Part shown: one piece after another, positions 25,149 to 33,325 of the stretch
Layout: every line of letters begins with the position of its first letter
How positions within the stretch are numbered: the first letter of the stretch is position 1
Assembly: GCA_021730945.1 (NCBI GenBank)
Contig: JAKFYH010000007.1
Location: 1 to 64,000, forward strand
Length of the DNA: 64,000 bases
Direction: 5' to 3'
From: Acidobacteriota bacterium
GTDB taxonomy: Bacteria; Acidobacteriota; Vicinamibacteria; Vicinamibacterales; UBA2999
Notes under the pieces: model-generated
What the model was told of the DNA's origin: nothing
Seen by the model: only the letters and a program-made list of their open reading frames with translations
The model's database searches: none
Translations under genes and position numbers: made by a program

Positions 25149-26132
25149 CTACTTAGCCCGGCCGCGAAATCCCTCGGCCAGGAGACGCACTTTGAAGGCG
25201 GCGCCGCGGCCCACGATGTAGAGCGTCTTCTTGTCGGCGCCGGCAAAGGCGATGTTCTGGCCCTGCAGCGAGAGAGGAATAGTGCCGAGCAGGTTGCCCT
25301 GTTCGCTGAACACGTGGACGCCGCCGAGCGAGACCACGTAGACACGGCCGTCATTATCGATCGCAAGGCCATCGGCGCCACTGTTGAAGGCCCCGGCCGG
25401 CGTCTTATTCACGGTCGGATACTTGGCGAAGTTGCGGCGGTTGCCGACCGAACCGTCCGGCTTGATGTCGAAGGCCAGCAGATATTCGCCGGCGGTGTCG
25501 TTGACATAGAGCGTCTTCTCATCCCGGCTCAGCTGAATCCCATTCGGGCGGCCGATGCCTTCGGCGATCCGCATCGACTTGCCGCCGGCCGGTACGTAGT
25601 AGACGGCCGGCGAGAGGGGCGGGGTCACCGGCGGCTGGCCGGGCGTGGCGTTGGGGCCGGGCTCGGAAAAATAGACGCCGCCCTTCTTGTCCACCACCAG
25701 GTCGTTGGGCCGGCCGTAGGGCTTGCCGTCGTAGTTGTCCGACAGCGTGGCCTCCTGTCCCTTGGGATAGATCACGCCGATCAGCGCCTTGCCGGGTGTG
25801 GTCTGCACCGAAATCAGGCGCCCCTTGGCGTCGAAGGCCAGTCCGTTCGAGCCGTTCGTGTTTTCCAGAAACGTGGTGAGGTTGTTGGCTTGGTCGATCC
25901 GGGTAATGCGATTGGCCTGCGTCTCGGTAAAGATCAGGCTGCCGTCGGGCATGCCAATGGGACCCTCGGTGCCGGTGAAGCCGCTCTTGATGACTTCGAC
26001 CTTGGTGCCGGCGGCGATCACGCCGGGAATGGCCGTGGCCGTGGTTTCCGCCACGACCGGAGCCGCGGGCGCCTGGGCCAGGGCCGGGGCGGCAAACAGG
26101 AGGGCGAACAGGACGATCGTCAATCGGCGCAT
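25149..26132 (-). CDS. Exported SMP-30/gluconolactonase-like beta-propeller protein
   Basis: A 327-residue six-bladed propeller of the SMP-30/gluconolactonase/LRE family (blades with EGPIGMPDGSLIFTE, GRPNDLVVDKKGGVYF, DGLAIDNDGRVYV). The start at ATG 26132 gives a signal peptide (MRRLTIVLF to ALAQ) and has GAGGA about 10 nt upstream; an in-frame start at 26198 would bury it. The Asn and Asp of PNDLVVD resemble the metal ligands of the family, which hydrolyses lactones. Periplasmic location predicted, substrate unknown. It diverges from the NHL gene at 26203. Confidence 0.83.
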   Translation of the reverse strand: MRRLTIVLFALLFAAPALAQAPAAPVVAETTATAIPGVIAAGTKVEVIKSGFTGTEGPIGMPDGSLIFTETQANRITRIDQANNLTTFLENTNGSNGLAFDAKGRLISVQTTPGKALIGVIYPKGQEATLSDNYDGKPYGRPNDLVVDKKGGVYFSEPGPNATPGQPPVTPPLSPAVYYVPAGGKSMRIAEGIGRPNGIQLSRDEKTLYVNDTAGEYLLAFDIKPDGSVGNRRNFAKYPTVNKTPAGAFNSGADGLAIDNDGRVYVVSLGGVHVFSEQGNLLGTIPLSLQGQNIAFAGADKKTLYIVGRGAAFKVRLLAEGFRGRAK

Positions 26133-26202
26133 GTGGAATCCTCGGAACGACAATCTTATCCCGGGAACGTGTAATATCTCCTGCTCAAGGGGAGGCATCC
26201 GA

Positions 26203-27363
26203 ATGGGACGTGTACTACGAGTGGGTTCATTGGTAGCGGCCGGGGTGGTCGCGGTGGGAGCGCTGGGCGGCGGTTTCTACGCGCAGGCGCCGGCGCAGGC
26301 ACCGGCATCGGGCGCGTGGATGGCGGCGCCGCCGACCAACGATGCCCCGAATCCCTACAACACCATCGAGGGCTGGGCCAAGCTGCCAGAGGGCCGCACC
26401 TGGGGTTCGACGAGCGCCGTCGAGATCGACAAGGACGGCAAGAGCATTTGGGTGGCCGAGCGGTGCGCCGCCAACTCGTGCTGGGACCGTGCCAAGGGCG
26501 TGATGTCGCCGCTGCAGACGGTATTCAAGTTCGACTCGACCGGCAAGATGGTCGCCAGCTTCGGCCAGGGAATGTTCGTCTTCCCGCACGGCATCCACGT
26601 CGATCGTGACGGCAACATCTGGGTGACCGACGGTCAGAGCAACCTGCCCGCACGCGCGCCAGGTGCGGCCGCCGATGCGCCGCTGCCGGCGATGCCGGCG
26701 AAAGTCGTGGGCCACCAGGTGGTCAAGTTCAGCCCCGACGGCAAGGTGCTGCTGACCCTGGGCAAGCCCGGCGGCAACGTGCCCGGCCAGCCCGCCGATC
26801 CGGCGTCGCTCTACCAGCCCAACGACGTCATCACCTATCCGAACGGCGACATCCTGGTCGCCGAAGGTCACGGCAACACCCACGCCCGTCTGGTCCGGTT
26901 CGACAAGACCGGCAAGTTCATCAAGGAGTTCGGCAAGCTGGGCGACGGCCTCACCGGCGAGTTCAACCAGCCGCACGGCCTGGCGTTTGATTCGCGCGGC
27001 CGGCTGTTCATCGCCGATCGCTCGAACAACCGCATCCAGATCGTGGACGCCGAAACCTACCAGACGCTCGACACCTGGTACCAGTTCAGCCGGTTGAGCG
27101 GCATCTTCATCAAGGACGACATCGTGTACGGCGCCGACTCGGAATCGGGTTCGGTCAGTCCGCCGCACAAGGCGTGGCTGCGCGGCATCCGGATTGGCAG
27201 CGCTCGTGACGGCAAGATCACGGGCTTCATTCCCGACCCGAGCAACACCGATCCGACGGCCAAGGGCACGCTCGCGGCCGAGGGCGTAGCGGTCGACGCC
27301 GCCGGCAACATCTACGGCGCCGAAGTCGGTCCGCGCAAGTTACAGCGATACGTCAAGAAGTAG
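26203..27363 (+). CDS. Exported NHL-repeat beta-propeller protein (PAL-like)
   Basis: A 386-residue protein with a signal peptide (to about GFYAQAP) and NHL-type propeller repeats (FVFPHGIHVDRDGNIWVTD, NQPHGLAFDSRGRLFIADR). The arrangement resembles the lyase half of peptidyl-alpha-amidating enzymes, to which such bacterial proteins are often assigned, but catalytic activity is unproven. ATG 26203 is chosen over an upstream in-frame start because GGGGAGG lies about 8 nt before it and the signal peptide then begins correctly. A similar protein is encoded at 30776. Confidence 0.8.
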   Translation: MGRVLRVGSLVAAGVVAVGALGGGFYAQAPAQAPASGAWMAAPPTNDAPNPYNTIEGWAKLPEGRTWGSTSAVEIDKDGKSIWVAERCAANSCWDRAKGVMSPLQTVFKFDSTGKMVASFGQGMFVFPHGIHVDRDGNIWVTDGQSNLPARAPGAAADAPLPAMPAKVVGHQVVKFSPDGKVLLTLGKPGGNVPGQPADPASLYQPNDVITYPNGDILVAEGHGNTHARLVRFDKTGKFIKEFGKLGDGLTGEFNQPHGLAFDSRGRLFIADRSNNRIQIVDAETYQTLDTWYQFSRLSGIFIKDDIVYGADSESGSVSPPHKAWLRGIRIGSARDGKITGFIPDPSNTDPTAKGTLAAEGVAVDAAGNIYGAEVGPRKLQRYVKK

Positions 27364-27369
27364 CGCCTC

Positions 27370-27430
27370 AACAGGAGATCACGAGTCAAGGCGAATGGTT
27401 TCTATTCTCCTCAGCTCCTGATCTCCTGTT
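27370..27430. repeat. AGGAGATCAGGAG-family inverted repeat, best copy
   Basis: AACAGGAGATCACGAG (27370-27385) pairs with CTCCTGATCTCCTGTT (27415-27430) at 15 of 16 positions around a 29-nt loop. It lies in the convergent gap between the NHL gene and the small beta-barrel gene, where it could serve as a bidirectional transcript-end hairpin. Confidence 0.75.
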
Positions 27431-27922
27431 CTATTTGATCTCGACCGCCCAGCCCACGCCGATCTTCAGCTGCGGCACATAACTGCCGCCACCGACGCGA
27501 AACTCGGTGAAGAAGCCGCTGTCGTGCTGGAATCCGAACAGATAACTGCCGCCGGCATGGACTTCCCTGGGCGCCCCTTCGTAGATGCCGGTGTAGTTGA
27601 CGATGCTGATGGTGGGGCCGCCGCCCTGGACCAGCGACCATCCGGACTGGCCGAGCGAGAACTTGGTGATGAGATCGATATTGATCGTCCCCAGCCGCAG
27701 GTCGTCGCCAATCCCGCCATCGATTCCCGGACGCAGGCGAAAGCGGCCGCCAATGTCGGGGGACTCCCACGCCACGCCGGCGTAGACCTGGGTGGGGTCA
27801 ATCGAGGCCCCGCCGCTGAAGCTGATTAAGGACTGGGCGCCCGCCGCAGCCGGCGAGAATGCGACAAAACAGGCGGCAAGGGCCGCGGCGAGCATTGCGC
27901 GCTGTCCACTCGTGGTGACCAT
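27431..27922 (-). CDS. Small exported protein, possible outer-membrane beta-barrel
   Basis: I do not recognise this 163-residue protein. It has a signal peptide of about 29 residues ending AAAGAQ. The mature part consists of alternating short beta-strands rich in Gly and aromatics (YAGVAWESP, GGRFRLRPGIDGG, SYLFGFQHD, LKIGVGWAVEIK). This is the pattern of an 8-stranded outer-membrane barrel of the OmpA/PagP type. GAGGGGA precedes the ATG as ribosome binding site. No neighbour suggests a role. Confidence 0.65.
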   Translation of the reverse strand: MVTTSGQRAMLAAALAACFVAFSPAAAGAQSLISFSGGASIDPTQVYAGVAWESPDIGGRFRLRPGIDGGIGDDLRLGTINIDLITKFSLGQSGWSLVQGGGPTISIVNYTGIYEGAPREVHAGGSYLFGFQHDSGFFTEFRVGGGSYVPQLKIGVGWAVEIK

Positions 27923-27946
27923 GAAGTTCCCCTCAGCGGGGGACTA

Positions 27947-29263
27947 TCAAGTTTCATGCCCGCCTTCGCGGGCCTGGTCGGCAGTCCGTTTCGGCGTGGT
28001 AAACCTCGCGTGGGCGTCCTCGATCATCAGGGCCGCTGTCGCCGGGCCGTCGTCGGCCTTCATCTGCTCGGAGATGGCCGCCGCCCTGCGGCGCATACCG
28101 GCATCCGCCAGCGCCTCGGTGATCCGCCGGGCCAGCCCGGCAGCGGTCAATGAACGGCGATCCTCGGCCGGCGGCGCCACTCCCAGCCGCCGCAACTCGT
28201 TCGCCCATCCGGACTGATCCGAAACGTGGGGGACACAGATCGACGGCACGCCGGCCTTGAGCGTGGTGTGCGTGGTGCCGGCCCCGCAGTGATGCACGAC
28301 GGCCGCGCATCGGGGAAACACCTGCGCATGCGGCGTGCGTCCGACCATCACGATGCGATCGCTCCGCTCGGGCGCGACCTCGGCCTGGATGATGGCGCGG
28401 CACCCGGCGAGACGCACGGCCTCTTTCATGATCGCCACCGACTCGGCCAGGTACGACGAGCTGACCGGCATCAGGCTGCCGAAGCCCATGAAGATGGGCG
28501 GCTCGCCTGCATCGAGGAACGCCGCCAGCGCCGGCGCGATCGGTTCGTGATTGGTGGAGGGCAGCTCGAGGAAGCCGCACACCCGGTTCCACGCGGGCCA
28601 GTCGGGTTGCTCACGGATGATGGCCGGACTGACCGCGACCAGGTTCAGCAGGTGCGAGACCCAGCCATCGAGCAGCAAGTCCTTCACCGGCGGCACGCCG
28701 ACGCGGCGGCGCATCTGGTTGACCGGCCCGCGCAGCACCAGATTCAGTGCGAGTCGGGCCAGCCACCAGCCCACGGCATTGCCGGCCTCGCCCAAGCGGG
28801 GCAGGCCTTCCGGATGAATATGCCGCGACGGTACCAGCGAGTGGGCAAAGGTCACGCTCACGGCAGGCTTACCGGCCAGTTGCGCGGCGGCGCGCGACTG
28901 GTTCAGCAGCAGGTGAGTGACGATGAGGTCCGAGCGCCGGCACAGGTCGACCGCTGCATCGAAGATGGCGTATTCGACCGGCTTCAACAAACGGTCATAG
29001 ATGATCTTGCCCTGCCGCAGTGGATTCGGCGTCCTGATGGCCTCGAGGCCAATCTCGTACAGCTCGTTCTCGTCGGCAATCACCGGCGTGGCGACGGCGC
29101 GCACGGTCATGCCGAGTGAGGCCGCGACCTCGTCGTATCGCCGGGCCGCAATGTCGGTGTAGAGCAGTTCCACCTGGTGGCCGCGCTGCACCAGGCCATG
29201 GCCCAGGGCGACCAGTGGCCGGATGTCGCCTTCGCTGCCCCATGTCTGAATGCCGACCTTCAC
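27947..29263 (-). CDS. GT1-family glycosyltransferase (UGT/MurG fold)
   Basis: A two-domain GT-B glycosyltransferase of about 438 residues. The N-terminal nucleotide-independent domain opens VKVGIQTWGSEGDIRPLVALG. The C-terminal donor-binding domain has a PSPG-like motif (HHCGAGTTHTTLKAGVPS, then DQ about 20 residues on). Such enzymes glycosylate lipids or secondary metabolites from UDP- or dTDP-sugars. GTG 29263 is preferred over an in-frame start at 29323 because a TAAGAT box ends 7 nt before it and the fold starts immediately. No biosynthetic cluster is adjacent. Confidence 0.82.
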   Translation of the reverse strand: MKVGIQTWGSEGDIRPLVALGHGLVQRGHQVELLYTDIAARRYDEVAASLGMTVRAVATPVIADENELYEIGLEAIRTPNPLRQGKIIYDRLLKPVEYAIFDAAVDLCRRSDLIVTHLLLNQSRAAAQLAGKPAVSVTFAHSLVPSRHIHPEGLPRLGEAGNAVGWWLARLALNLVLRGPVNQMRRRVGVPPVKDLLLDGWVSHLLNLVAVSPAIIREQPDWPAWNRVCGFLELPSTNHEPIAPALAAFLDAGEPPIFMGFGSLMPVSSSYLAESVAIMKEAVRLAGCRAIIQAEVAPERSDRIVMVGRTPHAQVFPRCAAVVHHCGAGTTHTTLKAGVPSICVPHVSDQSGWANELRRLGVAPPAEDRRSLTAAGLARRITEALADAGMRRRAAAISEQMKADDGPATAALMIEDAHARFTTPKRTADQAREGGHET

Positions 29264-29270
29264 CGTGCTG

Positions 29271-29276
29271 ATCTTA
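29271..29276 (-). promoter_or_regulatory. -10-like TAAGAT, leaderless type
   Basis: TAAGAT 7 nt before GTG 29263 of the glycosyltransferase. It supports the shorter N-terminus. Confidence 0.45.
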
Positions 29277-29334
29277 CGGGATGCGCGCAGTTCCTGCTTG
29301 CGCTGGACACCGTTCGCGACCATTCTTGGCGCGC

Positions 29335-30720
29335 ATGATTGGGGTCTTCGGCATTCTGCTCTCGCTCGGCTTGCTCATTTACCTCGCCTACCGGGGGTTC
29401 AACGTGTTGCTGGTCGCGCCGCTCCTGGCGCTGCTGGCGGCACTGATTGGCGGTGAGACGCGGCTGCTGGCGGTGCTCAGCCAGATCTACATGAAGAGCC
29501 TGGGGAGCTTCGTCACCGGCTATTTCGCGCTGTTTGCGCTCGGCGCGATCCTCGGCCGGTTGATGGCCGATTCGGGATCGGCGTCGGCGATTGCCAGGTG
29601 GATTGTCGGCCGCCTCGGCCCGAAGCAGTCGGTGCTGGCCATTGTGCTGGCCTGCGCGGTGCTCACGTACGGCGGCGTCTCGGTGCTGGTCGTGATCTTC
29701 GCCGCCTATCCGGTCGCCGTGGCCATTTTCCGCGCCTCGAACACGCCGAAGCGGTTCATCCCGGCGGCCGTTCTGCTTGGCGGCGCCACCTTCACGCTCA
29801 GCGGCATTCCTGGCACGCCGTCGATCCAGAACGCGATGCCGATCGCTTTTTTCGGCACCGATTCGTTCGCTGCACCGGGTGTGGGCAGCATTGGCGGCCT
29901 GGTGATGTTCCTGTTCGGCGCGTGGTGGCTGAGGTATCGGGCGCGGCGCGCCGCCTCGGCGGGCGAGGGCTACGGGCACCATCCGCTCGATGCGCAGGAC
30001 GCGTCGCCGACGCTTGGCGAGCCATCACTGCTCGTGGCCTTCCTGCCGCTGGTGATGGTGCTGGCCATGAACGTCGCCATGACCTGGTGGATCATCCCGG
30101 CGATGGATCTGGCCTACCTGAAGGAGCCGAAGTTCGGCGGCGCCGGAGTGAACGACGTGCGCGGGCTGTGGGCCCTGGTGGCCGCGCTCGGCCTGGCCAA
30201 CCTTACCGCCATCGTCCTCCATGCCTCGCGGTGGCAGGACCTCCAGGGGTCGCTCAACCAGGGCACCTTCAGTTCGATGCTGCCCATCTTCAATACCGCG
30301 TCGGAGATTGCCTATGGCGCGGTGATCGCGTCGCTGGCGGGTTTTGCCACGGTGCAGGCCGCGCTGGCCGGCCTCACCTCCAACGTGCTGGTGAGCGAGG
30401 CCATCGCCGTGAACATCATGGCCGGCATTACCGGTTCGGCCGCCGGCGGCATGGGCCTGGCCCTTGGCATGCTGGGCAAGACCTACCTGGCGGCGGCCAC
30501 CGCGGCGGGCATCAGTCCCGAACTGCTGCACCGGGTGGCGGCCATCGCCTGCGGCGGCCTCGATTCGTTGCCGCACAACGGCGCGGTCATCACCATGCTC
30601 GGCATCTGCCGGCTGACTCATCGCGAGGCCTACTTCGACATGTTCATGGTGTCGGTGGCCGGACCGCTGCTGGCGCTGGTGGCCGTGCTGGTGGTCGGTT
30701 CAACTTTCGGGTCCTTCTAG
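29335..30720 (+). CDS. GntP-family proton symporter
   Basis: A 461-residue integral membrane protein with about 12 hydrophobic helices. Its opening (IGVFGILLSLGLLIYLAYRGFN) is characteristic of the GntP gluconate/hydroxy-acid permeases. Internal motifs fit: PGTPSIQNAMP in the middle and PHNGAVITML near the end. It should import gluconate or a related sugar acid or hydroxy acid with protons; the substrate cannot be fixed. ATG 29335 starts the conserved part; an in-frame ATG at 29281 would add 18 residues. The SMP-30-type protein at 25-26 kb could be functionally related, but it is not adjacent. Confidence 0.87.
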   Translation: MIGVFGILLSLGLLIYLAYRGFNVLLVAPLLALLAALIGGETRLLAVLSQIYMKSLGSFVTGYFALFALGAILGRLMADSGSASAIARWIVGRLGPKQSVLAIVLACAVLTYGGVSVLVVIFAAYPVAVAIFRASNTPKRFIPAAVLLGGATFTLSGIPGTPSIQNAMPIAFFGTDSFAAPGVGSIGGLVMFLFGAWWLRYRARRAASAGEGYGHHPLDAQDASPTLGEPSLLVAFLPLVMVLAMNVAMTWWIIPAMDLAYLKEPKFGGAGVNDVRGLWALVAALGLANLTAIVLHASRWQDLQGSLNQGTFSSMLPIFNTASEIAYGAVIASLAGFATVQAALAGLTSNVLVSEAIAVNIMAGITGSAAGGMGLALGMLGKTYLAAATAAGISPELLHRVAAIACGGLDSLPHNGAVITMLGICRLTHREAYFDMFMVSVAGPLLALVAVLVVGSTFGSF

Positions 30721-30775
30721 GGCGACCGCGAACTAACCCATGACGGTGGCGCGAACTTGGGGCAGAATGTGCGCC

Positions 30776-31933
30776 ATGAAGCAGCTCATCCTTGTCGCCG
30801 TCCTGATCCTCACCTGGGCCCTGGCGCCGGTGGCCACGCAAATGCCGGCGGTTCCGGAACTACCGTTCGAGTCGGTTGCCAACCCGCTCGCGTTGCCGCC
30901 CGACATTCACCTCGGCGAAGTCGCAGGTGTGGCGATCAACTCCAAGGGCAGTATCTTCGTGTTTTCCCGCGGCAACGTCTCCGGCCCGGCCTACATGACC
31001 CAGGCCGCGCAATTGCTCGAGTTCGACGCCAAGGGCAAGTTCGTGCGCGAAGTCGGCAAGAATAACTTTGCGCTGGCCTACGCGCACGCGGTCCGGATCG
31101 ACAAGCAGGACAATATCTGGATCGTCGACAAGGGGTCGAACATGATCCTGAAGATGGACCCGCAAGGCCGGGTGGTGTGGGTGTTCGGGCGCCGGGGTGA
31201 GTCGTCTCACCTCGACGTGCCGCCCGACTACGCCTCGCAGTTGACCGGCCTGCTCGAGCGCGCCGGCGTGGCCATTACCCGTCCGGCGAACAACAACCCG
31301 CGCAACCCGCTGCCCGTGCATCGCGACAACGTGTTCAACCAGCCGACCGACGTCGCCTGGGATTCCCAGGGCAATTCGTATTTCACCGACGGCTACGTGA
31401 ATTCGCGCGTGGCGAAGGTGAACGCGAAGGGTGAGTGGGTGGCCAGTTGGGGGTCGCTTGGCAACGGCCCGGGCCAGTTTGATACGCCGCACGGGATCGC
31501 GGTGTCACCGGCCGATGAGATCTACGTCGCCGATCGCGGCAACCGCCGCATCCAGGTGCTCGATGCCACCGGCAAGTTCCTGCGCGAGTTCACGATCGAC
31601 GTGCCGGTCGACACCAAGCGCGGCAAGATTGTCTACGGCGGGGAGAACCCGAACGGCAAGACCGGATCGCTCGCCCCGGGGGCGCCCGACGCACTGTGCA
31701 TGACGCCGGGACCCAATCCGGTCTTGTTTGTCGGCGATCTCTATCCCAGCCGCATCTACAAGGTATCGCTCGAAGGCAAGGTGCTCGGCGTCTATGGGCA
31801 GCCAGGGCGTAACCTCGGCGAGTTTGGCTGGATCCACGCGATCGCCTGCCCGTCGGAGAATGAAATCTGGGTCGGCGAGCTCATCAACTGGCGCGTGCAA
31901 AAGCTGGTGACCCGCAAGGGCGCCGCCAAGTAG
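30776..31933 (+). CDS. Exported NHL-repeat propeller protein
   Basis: A 385-residue protein with a signal peptide of about 20 residues and NHL/6-bladed propeller repeats (YAHAVRIDKQDNIWIVDKG, DTPHGIAVSPADEIYVADR). It resembles the protein at 26203 in size and repeat type, so the two are probably paralogues. ATG 30776 gives the signal peptide directly. Only 15 bp separate it from the ferritin-like gene, so it may be co-transcribed with the CTQ operon and act as its exported partner, but that link rests on distance alone. Confidence 0.78.
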   Translation: MKQLILVAVLILTWALAPVATQMPAVPELPFESVANPLALPPDIHLGEVAGVAINSKGSIFVFSRGNVSGPAYMTQAAQLLEFDAKGKFVREVGKNNFALAYAHAVRIDKQDNIWIVDKGSNMILKMDPQGRVVWVFGRRGESSHLDVPPDYASQLTGLLERAGVAITRPANNNPRNPLPVHRDNVFNQPTDVAWDSQGNSYFTDGYVNSRVAKVNAKGEWVASWGSLGNGPGQFDTPHGIAVSPADEIYVADRGNRRIQVLDATGKFLREFTIDVPVDTKRGKIVYGGENPNGKTGSLAPGAPDALCMTPGPNPVLFVGDLYPSRIYKVSLEGKVLGVYGQPGRNLGEFGWIHAIACPSENEIWVGELINWRVQKLVTRKGAAK

Positions 31934-31948
31934 GGCAAAGGGGGAAGG

Positions 31949-33322
31949 GTGTCCGCCAGACTACGCGCACAGTTGATTTGGCGTGGGGCGGCGCCCACGC
32001 TCGTGCCGACGCCGGAAGAGCCCGATTTCGCCGATGCCGTTGCGCCCCGCGAGCGGGCCATCGCGTTCCTGACTATCGGCTCCGAAATCGAGCACGCGCT
32101 GATGGTGCAGTACCTCTACGCAGCGTACTCGCTGAACGACGATCAGGAAACCGACACGCGGCGGGCGCTGGTGAAGAAGTGGAAGGCGGCCATCCTGGAG
32201 GTGGCCCGCGAGGAGATGGGCCACCTGGCCACCGTCCAGAACCTGCTCACGCTCATCGGCGGCCCCTTGTGTTTCGAACGCGAGGACTACCCGATCGTGG
32301 ACCCTGGCCTGTGGCCCTTTCCCTTTCAGCTGGAGGCCCTGACCAAGGACTCCCTGGCCAAGTACGTGCTGGCGGAGATGCCCTCCAGTGAGGTGCTGGC
32401 CAAGCTGAAACTGACCGACGAGACCAACGCGATCAAGCAGCGGCTGCAGGTCAACGACGGCCTCTCGGTCCATCGCGTCGGCGCCTTGTACCAGCAGATC
32501 CTGAACCTGTTCACGGCCGGACCGATGATCCAGGGACCCCAGCCGGGCGGCGCCACGCCGGCGCCGTTTGTGGCCACGGTCGACATCCAGGCCGACAGCC
32601 TGCCGTATCAGGCCAGTGCCGGTGCCTGGGCGCTCGGCTACCAGGACATCCTGGTCGAAACCGCCAGTGACCGGACGAGCGCGCTGGCCGCGCTCCAGAA
32701 AATATCGGCGCAGGGTGAAGGGCCCATCAGCACGACTGACGCCAATGCCAAGCAGGAGTATGAGGGATCGCACTTCCGCCGGTTCCTCGACATCTACCGC
32801 GAGTTCCCCGAGCCGGCGGACTGGACTCCGGCGCGGCCGGTGGCGACCAATCCCTCGACCCGGCCGGGAGTCGTCGACCCGGCACGCTGCATCGACGGCA
32901 TCGCCTCGCCGTGGGCGGCACTGGCCAACCTGCGCTACCGGATGTTGCTGCTGTATCTCGAGCACTCGTTCTGCATCGACTCGGGCCATGGGTCGCAAAC
33001 CCGATCGCCGCGCGGCGCGCTGGTGTCGTGGGCCTTTGGCGAGATGTACAACCTGCGGTCACTGTCCGAGATCCTGATGCGGCTGCCGCTCGCACCCGGC
33101 AGCGCCCTGATGGCCGGCCCGCCGTTCGAAATGCCGTACACGCTGTCGCTGCCGACGCGGGCCGTGAACCGCTGGCGCGCTCACCGCGATCTGGTGATGG
33201 CCGCCGGCGCGCTGATCGATCAGCTGCTGGTGCCCGGCCAGCCGCAGGCTGCCTACTTGCGGGCACTGCGGGCGGCCGACCAGACCGCCTTGGACCAGAT
33301 CAACGTCTTGATCGGAGCGTGA
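31949..33322 (+). CDS. Ferritin-like protein (iminophenyl-pyruvate dimer synthase domain family)
   Basis: A 457-residue protein whose N-terminal half carries a ferritin-like bundle. The segments EIEHALMVQYLYAAYSL (about 46-62) and EVAREEMGHLATVQNLL (about 84-100) supply carboxylate/His iron ligands such as E48, E88 and H92. The match is to the family found in VioB, RebD and StaD, which couple amino-acid-derived imines in bisindole synthesis, though VioB itself is much longer. No signal peptide. It starts at GTG 31949 after an AAGGGGGAAGG ribosome site and is 3 bp from the LodA-like gene. Iron binding and imine chemistry are inferred. Confidence 0.75.
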   Translation: MSARLRAQLIWRGAAPTLVPTPEEPDFADAVAPRERAIAFLTIGSEIEHALMVQYLYAAYSLNDDQETDTRRALVKKWKAAILEVAREEMGHLATVQNLLTLIGGPLCFEREDYPIVDPGLWPFPFQLEALTKDSLAKYVLAEMPSSEVLAKLKLTDETNAIKQRLQVNDGLSVHRVGALYQQILNLFTAGPMIQGPQPGGATPAPFVATVDIQADSLPYQASAGAWALGYQDILVETASDRTSALAALQKISAQGEGPISTTDANAKQEYEGSHFRRFLDIYREFPEPADWTPARPVATNPSTRPGVVDPARCIDGIASPWAALANLRYRMLLLYLEHSFCIDSGHGSQTRSPRGALVSWAFGEMYNLRSLSEILMRLPLAPGSALMAGPPFEMPYTLSLPTRAVNRWRAHRDLVMAAGALIDQLLVPGQPQAAYLRALRAADQTALDQINVLIGA

Positions 33323-33325
33323 CCC

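Noticed and set aside
26203-31933. Propeller proteins as part of a methanol or PQQ dehydrogenase system
   Set aside because: The repeats are NHL/SMP-30 type without PQQ-binding motifs, and no PQQ biosynthesis genes are present.
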